NCBI GenBank assembly: GCA_024196135.1
Contig: JAMQCK010000201.1
Span: 1-39,568, forward strand
DNA: 39,568 nucleotides
From: Pleurotus ostreatus/Saccharomyces cerevisiae fusant
Lineage: Eukaryota > Opisthokonta
Direction: 5' to 3'
The first letter of the stretch is position 1, and each line of letters begins with the position of its first letter. The notes under the pieces were generated by a model. That model was not told where the DNA came from. It searched no databases and saw only the letters and a program-made list of their open reading frames with translations. The translations under genes were made by a program, and so were the position numbers. Positions 19,874-29,800 of the stretch are shown here, in pieces.

Positions 19874-20368
19874 CAGCGAGGGACATACCGTAACGTATTC
19901 TCACGGCCAGTGTACATCCAATTGAGTGCAAGAGGTCGCCTGAAGGATGCCCAGCACTCTAGGTTCGGATCGTGGAGGTTTATGCCATACGATACATTCA
20001 ACGTCGATGTGGATGCGGGCAGCTGACTGATTCCCGGGCCAGAAGTTCGAGGACTGGTAAATGAAGAGAAAGGCGCAGAGACTATCTCGTGAAATCTGAC
20101 ACACACATCATAGAAGGTATTAGGGGCTAGCCGCGGCATGGTTCCTGGGTAGAGGTGAGAGTCGCGGACAAAGAGCGGGATGTTCCCGGAACATTTCACA
20201 CGGCCACGTGAGGGTAGGATGGCAAACAGAAGCAAATGATGATTCATCCCAATCTTGGCCTCTGCCACGTCCGTTGAAGCCAGTCGGTGGGTACATGGCC
20301 CCGCGGCAGCATGTTTCTGACTCATTTTTGCAGATTAACTGGTCAACTCCTTGACGTTCTTGCATTCC
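19874..20368. other. spacer between divergent helical and F-box genes
   Basis: Nearly 500 bp without a convincing gene. Short ORFs on the minus strand (for example 19819-20325) overlap the promoter boxes and show no family resemblance. Presumably promoter sequence for both neighbours. Confidence 0.4.
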
Positions 20369-22030
20369 ATGCTCGATCAGCCTACTATTGCCTCGCCGCG
20401 GCTCGAGAGCGAGGAAAACCCTGACCAACGGTCACTAAAGGAGGGACTTGCGTCGCTCGATCATCACTCGCCTCCAGACGGCGTCTCCATCCAACAGCAT
20501 CTCTTATGCGCTAGGAGCAAAATCGATGAGTACTCCGCTGAGATCGATCGCGGATCCGCGTTGACTCGGATGCACACGCTCATCGAGGAGAAAAACGAAC
20601 TCGAAAGCATTTACGCAGGTGCCGTCTGGAAAAGCAGTCCACACAGCCGTCTAATCCCCGATGTACTGTGCGAGATCTTCTGCTTCGTCCGAGACGCAGC
20701 AAGGTACTCGCTAAGCGATGCTCGTTCGTACGTGCTACCCTTGGCTCAAACGTGTCGGCAGTGGCGCAGCGTTGCCTTCTCCCAACCATCACTCACGGCA
20801 TTCATTAACGTGTCCTATGGCTACCTCTTGCGACTGGACTCCAACTACGGAGCGCGCGTCGCCCGCGCCGTCCGGTATCACCTGGACAAGTCCGGCGAGG
20901 CCCCGCTCTCAGTACGCATAAACTTGAGATCAACAGGCCCCGCAATCCGTGCGCTATTTGCAGAACTACTCCGATGGCGCGAATGCGAGATAGACGGCAT
21001 GGCCGTATTGGGAGACGAGCAGGCTGTGGCACCGCAGTATCTCTCTCTCGAGCGTCTCGTGTTCTGCCAGAATCAGGGAACCGCCCACTTTGAGCGCGCA
21101 CCACGCCTGCGCTTCTACCACGGGCCTATCACCGAAATGCGCCTCCCATGAGCACAGCTCACGTGTCTGACCGTGACCGGCGGGATTGATCTGCATGCCC
21201 GCCACCTCATAGACACCTTAAAGCTATGCACAGACCTCGAGTTTTTGAGCCTTCATTACGCCCACGTCGAAGGTTCAACACTCACAGATACATCCGCAGT
21301 CACTCCCGTACTCCCTCGCCTTCGAGAATTGCGTCTATTATCACCAGATGAGCGGGCAGCAGTCACGGAGCTGCGCGTCCTCGCCGTCATCGATGCTCCT
21401 GCTCTTGAGTCCTTCGAGATCTGCATATCAGCGACAGATACTCGATGCGACTCGTCCAATGCTCTCCCCAACGCCGAGGTGGCGATTCTCTCTCGATGCC
21501 GCGCACTCCGCACACTCAGCCTCAAGAACGCCATGCTCGACCGACGCGACCTCCGTCGCATCCTTGCCTCAGCCCCGAGCGTCGAGCGTCTCATCTGGTA
21601 GGAGATCGAGGAGCTGGGTGCATCGAACTTCGCTGATCTTGCCCACGCCCTTTGCTCCTCCTCCCTCGCTTCCGACACCGCCGGCGACGCGGATGACTAT
21701 CCCACGACCGATGACATCGATATCATCCTACCGCGCCTCTCTCACCTCGAGATAAGCGGCGGCCTTACTCCAGCCGACCCAGACCTAGTCGCGCGCCTCA
21801 TCCTTTCCCGCACTGTCAAGAGAGACGGGCTCGGCGACGCTGCTACCCTGCGCGAGGTCGTATTGGAATACCTCACGGCATGCAACCTCGAGTCGTGCGC
21901 TCTTGGTCAGCTGCGACGCGTGCTCGACTCACTCATCATCCGTGAAAACGTCTCGCAAAGCCGTGATGTGTTCATCTACGAGGTTGAGGATGAAGATCCA
22001 GGATTCAGTATCGGATGTTTTGATTACTGA
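20369..22030 (+). pseudogene. F-box/LRR-like protein, two nonsense codons
   Basis: A 554-codon frame with two internal stops and no frameshift. Start MLDQPTIASP; coiled coil (EKNELESIYAGAV), F-box SRLIPDVLCEIFCFVRD, then LAQTCRQWRSVAFSQPSLTA, then LRR-like segments and the ending EVEDEDPGF..CFDY. The stops are TGA at 21149-21151 and TAG at 21599-21601. At both places the paralogs at 9803 and 23467 have Trp (LPWHQLT / LSWRQLT and LVWW), so each is a one-base change from TGG. The lack of other damage suggests recent inactivation. A truncated product of 260 residues keeping the F-box but losing most LRRs could still be made. Convergent with the helical gene at 22210. Confidence 0.8.
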
Positions 22031-22209
22031 ATTAGGATAGGCCGCTACCTACTCTTCTCGGACGAGTTGTTGTTACTTACATGCCATACAGTGATACCTC
22101 GACGTACATGTGGCTATCGATTATGCTGTATAGGCCGATAGCACGAGAGACGCCTCGCAGATGACGCTCCTCTATCTTCGAAATCGTCTACAGCCGAATA
22201 CTATATCAC

Positions 22210-23018
22210 TCAATCATACCTACTGCCAGGCTGCGTAAATTCTTCCAAGATACACGACCCGTGAACCCTCACGGTATCTGCCCAGACAAGTAGGTTACCC
22301 AAGGACAATCCGACGAGTACCCTCACTTCGTGGCGGACCTCTGGTGGGAGCGCTCTGATCTCGCCGAGCTGCACGACGGAGAAGCGCTCGCGCGTGGCTC
22401 GTGCAAGAAGCTTGAGCTCGCGTATCAGCGCCGCGATGCTTTGGACGTCCTGGCGAACCACGTCCAGAACCGGTGGCACCTTATTGAAAGCCCTCTCTCG
22501 TTCGCCCCAAAAATCGGGCCCAAGCGCGTCCATCACGAGGAAGTGGATTCCCGGCGGGTACGAGAGGTCCTTCTCGACACGGCGCTGGAGGGCATCGACA
22601 GCGCGTATTACCAGACTCTCCATGGACGTGAGCTCGTCTAGCAGGCGGGCGTAAAAATCGCACTGCTCGTATATGGCCGCGAGGTCGGACTCGGGTGACG
22701 TTGTAGCAGAATCAATGGCGTGTCCTATAGTGCGAAAAACTCTGCAGCATGCATTCATGGCGTCTGCGAGGCAGGCCACATAGTTTCCCACAGATCGCAA
22801 TGTTTCTCGCGTGACCTCGAGTAAGGCAGGTCGCGATTGCAGTGGCTTCAGGCGATCGTATATTCCATAGCAGTCTATGGAGAGACGATCGGTGTGACTG
22901 AGGGTCTGCATGCATAATGTGGCCTCAGGAAACATAGTCTGCGAAGCACCGTCAGTATTGGTAGCGCGCTGGTCATTTACGAGACAGGATTGACCTTTGG
23001 GTCGTTGTATCTAGACAT
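22210..23018 (-). CDS. YPP/WND-family helical protein, divergent subfamily, 250 aa
   Basis: Exons on the minus strand: 23018-22995 (MSRYNDPK) and 22938-22210. The intron (22994-22939, phase 0) sits exactly where the other copies have theirs, after the D-P-K/E triplet. The body shows the family core in altered form: DLSYPPGIHFLVMDALGPDF, WGERERAFNKVPPVLD, and TRERFSVVQLGEIRAL in place of QERFSVAKMLEYRDL. There is no third exon; after the conserved I-L-E the frame runs on to EEFTQPGSRYD and stop. It resembles the copy at 37599 more than the other four. Helical and soluble; function unknown. A 180-bp spacer separates its stop from the F-box pseudogene. Confidence 0.75.
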
Positions 23019-23466
23019 ATTGTCTGCGCCTGTGAACGGAGGGAAAGCCGCCGAGAAGGATCACAAGAGAGCTCTGGACGGTAAGCGCTTGCGATGATGA
23101 TGGTTCGGGTCAAGCGCCGCGTGCGCGTGCTTCGCGCGGTCTATTGATGGAAGGCCATCGGTAACTGCCGATTGCACGTGCTGTTCAACTTTTCCGCTTG
23201 TTTGGCCCAATTTTCGGGTCAGATAGATAGACCGCGCGGTCGGCCCACAGAGATCGCGCGGTTGCGTCGCGCACCTCTCAATCATATTATTGCCGAATTC
23301 ACTCTTTGAGGCTAAGGCAGGACCAATTCGGTGCGCGCTTTAGGATGTCCTCGGTGCTTGTACCAGTAATACCACCGGTAGAAAACACAGGATTGAAGCA
23401 ATAAGGTCAGTAGAATCGATAACAGAGGAACTTGTTATAGCACAATTACTAGTCGATAGTTGTAGA
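23019..23466. promoter_or_regulatory. spacer with a 12-bp inverted repeat
   Basis: Holds the promoter of the helical gene at 22210 and the 3' end of the F-box gene at 23467. CGCGCGGTCTAT (23133-23144) and its complement ATAGACCGCGCG (23227-23238) form inverted arms 82 bp apart. The second arm overlaps the palindrome ACCGCGCGGT. It may be a hairpin, a binding site pair, or the ends of a tiny inverted-repeat element; no target duplication was found. Confidence 0.5.
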
Positions 23467-25359
23467 TCAGGGAAAACAATTGAAGGTGGCAAGAGGGGCC
23501 TCGTCGGACTCGGACACCTCATATTCGAAGGTACCGCGCCCCTTGTCTACGTTCTCGCGGATGGTAAGCGAGCTTAACATCGCGGCGACCCTACCGCGAG
23601 TTTGAGCATCCAAGGCGCACGCGCCGAGGAGCTCGAGGACGACGTGCCGCAAGGGAGCAACGTCGTTCGGATCATCCCTCCGTAGTGTGCGCGAGACAAC
23701 CATGTGCTCGATGAGCTTGAGTTGCTCACGAGTCGAGAGCCCTCCGCTGATCTCGAGGTAGGAGAGGCGAGGGAGTACCGTGCCATCGAACCCGTCAATG
23801 GAGTCGCCGTCATTGTCGGACGCCGAGTCTTCGAAGAGGTCGTACACATCGTCAGGAATGGGCTGAGGATGGGGTGGCGGAGATAACATCTTGAGCAAGT
23901 CCGCCGAGGTGCACTTCCCTAGATCCCACCAGACGAGACGTTCCACGTTCATGACGCATCCGAGGACGTGGTGGAGGTCGCGTCGACCGAGCGGGATGTT
24001 TTTCAGGGTGAGAGCACGTAGAGCGACGCAGCGCGAGAGGAACTCCAGCAGCACATCTGCGACACCGACAAGAACATCAGTCTCCATCCTGACGCAAATC
24101 TCGAGCGACTCGAGAGCAGGAGCTACCACGCAGAGCAGGACGCGCGATACCGCCGTTCTCCAGTCCCAGCACGTCAGAACCAGTTGACGCAACATAGGAA
24201 GATGGAAGGTGGTGCTCATCGCGATGGCCGACCTCCCTTGAGCTCCGATATCGCTCAGGTCGAACTTCAGGAATTCGAGGCCATTGCATTCGCTCAGAAC
24301 GGATGCCAGAAGATCGCCGCTCGGAATACCATTCATGATGGACAGCCTGGTGAGCTGCCTCCACGAAAGGTGAATGTCGACGATGGGCCCACTGTACGAG
24401 CGCAGGCGTGGAGAGTCCTCGAATGATGCGTGGGTTCCTTGGTACAGGTCGAGCTCGAGATGCTCGAGAGAGGGGTAATGCGCGGGTTGTAGGCACGCAT
24501 CACTTGCATTATTGAGCTTTCGTATACGGCACTCGCGCCAGCGGTGGCGCACAGCGAGGAGCGCATCACAGGCTAAGCAAGGGTCGCATTCGATGCAAAT
24601 CGAGAGCAATGCGTCGCCAGACCTGTCAAGGTGGAATCTGACGGCACGGATGACGCGGTCTTGGAAGGCTTGGTCGTCTTTGTCATGCCAATAACGTACA
24701 AACCATACTTCGATGGACACCCAAAGCGAAGGCTGAGAGAATGCGACATGCCTCCAGAGCCGGCATGTGTGAGCGAGAGGTATGATGGCCGACTCGCAGT
24801 TCCGCAACGAGTATTCATTCGCGTCACGGACGAAGGAGAAGATTTCGGTCAGGATATCGGGTACGAGACGGCTGATGGGAGCACATCGCCAGATGGCGCC
24901 TGCGCGGATGCGTTCGAGGTCGCCTCTTTTGTTTTCGAGCTCATCCTTCTCCTGCGCGAGCAAGTGCAGAAGCCTGGATAAGCCATCGATTTCGGCGGAG
25001 TGCTTGTTTATCTCAGCTTCAACGCGAGAGAGGTACGGCTGAATGTCATCGATATCTTGAGCAGAGAGTGGGTCGAAGACGAGCAGCTTCTCCTTCGCTG
25101 ACTCCAGATCAGGAGGCACCACGCGCGCGGGTGAGGGCGAGGCCGCCAGCGACTGGTCGGGCGATGTGCCGGACATGGTTTTCGCTATGCTACTGAGTAT
25201 CAGCCAGATAATTGGCATCGAGATGCCCGGGCACTCACTTGCGACCTTCGGACGACGTGGTAAAGGCCAAGGTTGGCTTGACTCATTGATTGTCTCTATT
25301 TGTTCAGGTGCCAGCCGCGGCGTGGCAGTGCTGTCCGCGTGCTTGCTCTCGGCAGCCAT
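23467..25359 (-). CDS. F-box protein with LRR-like region, 612 aa, intact
   Basis: Best model: exons 25359-25239 and 25184-23467. The 54-nt intron (GTGAGT..CATAG) is in frame, so an unspliced 630-residue product is also open; a start at MSGTSPDQS (inside exon 2) is possible too. A coiled coil at about 85-125 (IDGLSRLLHLLAQEKDELEN) precedes the F-box (PISRLVPDILTEIFSFVRD), then LAHTCRLWRHVAFSQPSLW. LRR-like blocks follow (YPSLEHLELDL, LRSYSGPIVDI, ALRALTLKNIPLG, LPRLSYLEISGG), and the end is YEVSESDEAPLATFNCFP. It should bind Skp1 and present substrates to an SCF ligase. It shares a 195-bp divergent promoter with the helical copy at 25555, and is the closest relative of the deleted copy at 36520. 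Confidence 0.87.
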   Translation of the reverse strand: MAAESKHADSTATPRLAPEQIETINESSQPWPLPRRPKVASECPGISMPIIWLILSSIAKTMSGTSPDQSLAASPSPARVVPPDLESAKEKLLVFDPLSAQDIDDIQPYLSRVEAEINKHSAEIDGLSRLLHLLAQEKDELENKRGDLERIRAGAIWRCAPISRLVPDILTEIFSFVRDANEYSLRNCESAIIPLAHTCRLWRHVAFSQPSLWVSIEVWFVRYWHDKDDQAFQDRVIRAVRFHLDRSGDALLSICIECDPCLACDALLAVRHRWRECRIRKLNNASDACLQPAHYPSLEHLELDLYQGTHASFEDSPRLRSYSGPIVDIHLSWRQLTRLSIMNGIPSGDLLASVLSECNGLEFLKFDLSDIGAQGRSAIAMSTTFHLPMLRQLVLTCWDWRTAVSRVLLCVVAPALESLEICVRMETDVLVGVADVLLEFLSRCVALRALTLKNIPLGRRDLHHVLGCVMNVERLVWWDLGKCTSADLLKMLSPPPHPQPIPDDVYDLFEDSASDNDGDSIDGFDGTVLPRLSYLEISGGLSTREQLKLIEHMVVSRTLRRDDPNDVAPLRHVVLELLGACALDAQTRGRVAAMLSSLTIRENVDKGRGTFEYEVSESDEAPLATFNCFP

Positions 25360-25554
25360 CTTCTATGTTCTCATTCATACTCAGCGTGACTGGCCTCGCA
25401 GCGGATGGCCCAGCTTCTGACCTAGTAATGCACAGCCTTGTAAGCGCTCGACACTTACACGCGCCGTGAGAATAAGTCACTTTGTACCATAAGCGCTGAC
25501 GCCGCGACACCGCGCTCTTTCCTCGCTACCGCCATCTGCGAATAAGCGCTGACC
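25360..25554 (+). promoter_or_regulatory. 195-bp divergent promoter with repeated TAAGCGC boxes
   Basis: Between the F-box start (25359, minus) and the helical start (25555, plus). TAAGCGCTGACGCC at 25490-25503 and TAAGCGCTGAC at 25543-25553, the latter one base from the ATG; a related TAAGCGCTCGAC occurs at 25441-25452. The compact layout would allow joint control of the two genes. Confidence 0.7.
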
Positions 25555-26434
25555 ATGTATCCAATGGACTTTCCTATGCCAGAGGTGAATAATTCTCGGG
25601 CATTGCGAGCTCGATGCGCTAACAACCCTCATCGCCAGGATTTCTTTCCGGAGTTCGACCACGTCACGGAACTCGGCGGCGCAGCTACAGCCATCTACAA
25701 CCACTGCCGTTCTCTTGTCCATTTGATGTGGTACGCGCACATCGGGCAGCAGAATGTCGAGCCCATCCGAGATGCGATGAGATCCGTCGCAGACTACATG
25801 GAGCTGCTAGCAGGAGCTCTCTCGGCCCTCGTGAATGTCTTTCGCACTATCCGAGGAATTATCGTCGAGCCTACTGAGGCGCCGGATCAGGCGATATCTA
25901 GCCTTTGCACCTCGTACCTCTCGACATTGGCGTCCCTCAAAGACGTGAGCTCGGCCACCGAGAGCACTTTGGACACTCTAGCCGCATCAGAACGCGCCGC
26001 GTTCACCTCCATCGCCTACCCTCCCGTCATACAATTTCTCCTTGTGAATGTCGCTGGACCTGACTGGAACGATCACGTCTACGCTCTCGACAGACTACCT
26101 CATTTCGTCCAGCGCATCAAACAGGACGTCAATCGTATTGCATCGGCTACGGTGCAGCTGCGAATGGCCATCGAGGGGCTACATAAGCGCTTCAGTGTCG
26201 CCAAGATGCTCGAGTATCGCGACCTGACCCCGAGCGGCAGTGGCAAGTGAAGCAATTCCTGAGTAGAACCTGCGTCGAGCTTGAGACTTGGGTGGGCCAC
26301 ATATCACTGCACGGGCAGTGGATTGGCGGATTTGATAAGCCCTTACTCGAAGTGAGTCTCCCGTTCGTCGAAAATACTAATTACTCACGAAATATCAGTT
26401 ACCTCGACCAGGGGCGCTCAAGCGTCCGGAGTGA
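25555..26434 (+). pseudogene. YPP/WND-family helical protein, copy 3, one-base deletion
   Basis: Exons: 25555-25584 (MYPMDFPMPE), 25639-26351 and 26399-26434. The second exon is 713 nt where three paralogs have 714. The missing base lies near 26230, in the stretch that should read like the paralogs' P-E-R-Q-W-Q-V; as it stands translation ends at the TGA at 26248-26250. Downstream the correct frame resumes (QFLSRTCVELETW) and the last exon, LPRPGALKRPE, matches the other copies in position and style. Conserved: DFFPEFDHVTELG, SIAYPPVIQFLLVNVAGPDW, HKRFSVAKMLEYRDL. Probably a recent loss, unless the base is a sequencing error. The truncated product would keep about 85 percent of the protein. 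Confidence 0.78.
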
Positions 26435-26866
26435 GCGCGCTTGCTCTGACTGGCAGGTCCTGTTTCCAATGATTGCTGATGAAACTTTCATCCATTATTT
26501 CGTAGTATACTTGTCGAATGCTACCCGCTTGTCTAGAAACCCGTAGTTTCCTCAAGCTCAATTGACCGTGGCTGTATCGTGCCGACGCAGAGTAACCTAA
26601 ACAGAACTCGGCGCTCGACACAAGGTCCTGAATCAATCAAGCACGTCCTTCATGCGCTGTGCATGCACTGGCCCTACTGATTAGCATGGCAAAGGACTTT
26701 CAACTCCCCCCATCATCGTCCAACCGCGAGTACTGGCAAGTGCCGCAGCGCGTTTTGCCCACGTGCCAGTGACGCACGCAGCCGGGCCGCTGGCGCCGGA
26801 GCTGGAAGGCGCGCTTTGTCCAGGTCGTGATGTTAACCCGATCGACCATCGCGGGCGCTAAACGCG
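26435..26866. other. spacer before the importin gene
   Basis: About 430 bp. Only short unsupported ORFs; presumably the 3' end of the helical copy and the importin promoter. No TATA box stands out. Confidence 0.35.
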
Positions 26867-29800
26867 ATGGACGGAGGATTTCTGCCTTCGCTTTCTCCAC
26901 AAGACATACAGAATGTCATACAGGTCCGTCCGTCGCTGAAGAAATACCGACCAACAAGCCTCAACGCCCCTCGCGCAGCTCATCATTGCGGCGTACGCCC
27001 AGCCGTCAGGAGCATCGCTCGGGGACGCCAACACGCAGCTCTATGATGTGCAGAAGTCCCCCTTGGCGTGGGGTCTGATAGTTCCCCTACTCACCTACGA
27101 CGCGCCGGGGGACGGAACCGCGGTGCACTTCTTCGGCGCGCACACGGCGGTGGTGAAGGTTGCGCGCGATTGGGACTCGCTGCCCGCAGAGCACCGCTTC
27201 GCGCTCCGCGACCTGCTCCTCGCGCTGACCGCCGACTCGGTGCGCCGCGGTCGCCCGATGCTGGTTCTGCGGAAGCTCTTCGTCTGCGTGCGTGCTACGT
27301 CTCTTCGCTTGGAGCTTGTCTGACCTTTAGCGCAGCTGACTTCCCTCGCGATTCGGCTTGCGCCCAGAGATTCGGCTGGAGAGTCATGGGCAGACTGGAT
27401 CCTCATGTGCTTCACTACGATATCCGGAGCAGCCTCAAGTGCGTACGCCCCCCAAGCCGATCGAATTCCCCTCATTGTGCCCGCCAGGCGACCCCACGCG
27501 CGTCAAGCTGCTCGTGCACGAATTTCTCACCATCGTTGCCGAGGAGATACCTACTGCCGACGTCGTTGATCCCAGCAAGTTGAGTCGTCCACTGTTCCTC
27601 ACCGTCACAATGGTTCTCAACGAAGATCGCCAGGAAATCGCAACTGGCCCAAACCCTTCACGACGCATCCCCGGTGGTGACCAACCTCATCCGAGAACAA
27701 CTTGAATCGTGAGTCCCGACACATTACATGACCATCGTCAAAGCCCCGCCATGTGGTCGCGTCTTTCCGTGGCCATGTCCTGTTACTTGCCTTTCATCTG
27801 CTTCAGTGGAATATGCCGCTGCAACCTCAGCCGCATCCTCCCCCATACGTAGACCCACGTCCTTTTGTTTTCTTCAATATATCTATCAGACTAACGTCTC
27901 TTTCCAGTCCGTCAACAACTGGCCCCGAGCTCGAAGCAGCCGTACGAACACTACAAGCGTGGCTCAGCCAGCTTCGGGCCGAGTAAGCCGAACCTTTTTG
28001 CTTCCGCCCAGAACGTTCGCTCACCACAGTTCTTTTCCCGACAACGCACTACTTCTTTCTGCTCTCCTCGTATCCCTTCCACCTCCGCTTCCTCTAGTGA
28101 CCTTACCTCCCTCATTCCCCTTCTACTCGCACGTCTAGGCGACGGACGAGGTATGTGTGTCTTGCTCGTTCGATGGGTGTCGACGCTGATGATCCTCTTT
28201 TTTCCTCCTCCCCTAATGACTCTCCCCCCAACCAACGTTATCATCGACTACAGACTCCTCCACCTTCACCCCCGCCGCCTCCGCCATCGCCGAGATCCTC
28301 TCCCGCGCACCCGCCTACCAGAACGGCGCCGGATCAAGAACACTCACGGAACCTCTCCTTCTATGGCTAGACGGGCCCGGACGACACCTCGTCGACCGCG
28401 TCGTTCGGGAAGCTGCGTCGGAAATGTCGGAGGTCAATGAGGCGGGGATCAATGGGGTATGTATATTGAATGGGATACACATGCCCGAGACGAACGGCTT
28501 CAATAGCATGGAGGCTGACGGTATGGAACAGGACAACGCAGACGACAACCTGGACGACGAGGCGACGCGCGCGTTGATGGAGCTGCTGGCGGCGCTTGGG
28601 GAGCACTCGGTGGAGTACGTGGCGCGGTGGGTGGCGAGTGCGCAGGTGGTGGGAGCGGTACCGGGAATAGGTGCGTTGATCAACGGAGTTGGGTAGCGGG
28701 CAAGAGTGTAGTACGCTGATGGTGTACCAGGCATACAAGCCCAACCACGCACGCGTGGCGAGCTCGTGCAACACTTCTTGGGCGTCGTGCTCGCGCTGAC
28801 CGTGCTGCCGTACGATGTGGAGGGGAGGCCGTTGGGTGGTGGATGTGAGTCTTCGTCCATCTGTATTTTCGTCCAGTCATTTCACCCTCGACTTTTCCCA
28901 CGTCATTCATATTCTCGCCGCGCTGTGACTAATCTTCCCTAGCTTCATCCTCAAACATACCATCCGCGGCCATCTTCGACGACACGGGTAGTGTCCGCGG
29001 CGAGGCGCTCCTCGCGTTCTGGTATCAGCTGCAAGAGGAGGTGTGGGGTATTGATTGGGAGGAGGATGCGGTTGACGACACGGCTGCGTTAGGAGTGGAG
29101 GAGGTGGGTGTGCTCCTGCCATCGTTACTTCCCCCCCTATACCCACGCACCTTTCTTTCCATCGACCCATTACTTACCGACCCTGCTCAGGCCGCCTGGC
29201 GCGACGGTCATCGCGCAGCTTCCTCATTCGCACCCACTTCTCCGACCTCAAACAATGTCGACCAGGAGCAGACACGCGCGCTCGCCGCTGTACGTGCCGT
29301 GTACAGCCGGCTCGTCCGCGCGTTGCGCGCGAAGGTGGTATTCCCGCCGGGCGCCGAGGGCGGCGGGTGGATGAAGGATCAGGTGGATCGGTTTAAGACG
29401 TGAGCACTGAAGGGTTCGATGTGCGGACAATCGCAATGCTAATGTCCTTGAACAGGTATCGCAGGGACGTCGGCGATACGCTCATCAATGCCTACTACGT
29501 GCTTCGCGACGACATGCTCGCGTACTACGTCGACGACGCGCTTGACCGCTTGTCGAGGCCAGCCGTGGAGTGGGAGGTGAGCACGTTCTGCTGATTGCAC
29601 CGGTGACGTTGACACTGACCATCTGCTAGCAAGTAGAAGCCACCCTCCACTGCGTTTCGCACATCGACGAAGCTCTCCCCTCCATTGAGGACGCAGCCGA
29701 GAGCAGCGACGAAGGTGCATCTACAGCGCATCGGACACCCGCCCTTCTTTCGCGGATACTCGGGCCCGACGTTCTTGCGCGATTACCATCCACTGGCACG

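Noticed and set aside
20369..22030. Repeat-induced point mutation as the cause of the two stops
   Set aside because: Only one of the two changes lies in a CpA context on the opposite strand, and the surrounding sequence is not visibly transition-saturated; two sites cannot support it.
26692..26790. ATG near 26685 as the importin start
   Set aside because: It reaches a stop after about 30 codons and joins no downstream exon; the ATG at 26867 gives a 57-nt exon joining in phase to the conserved N-terminus.
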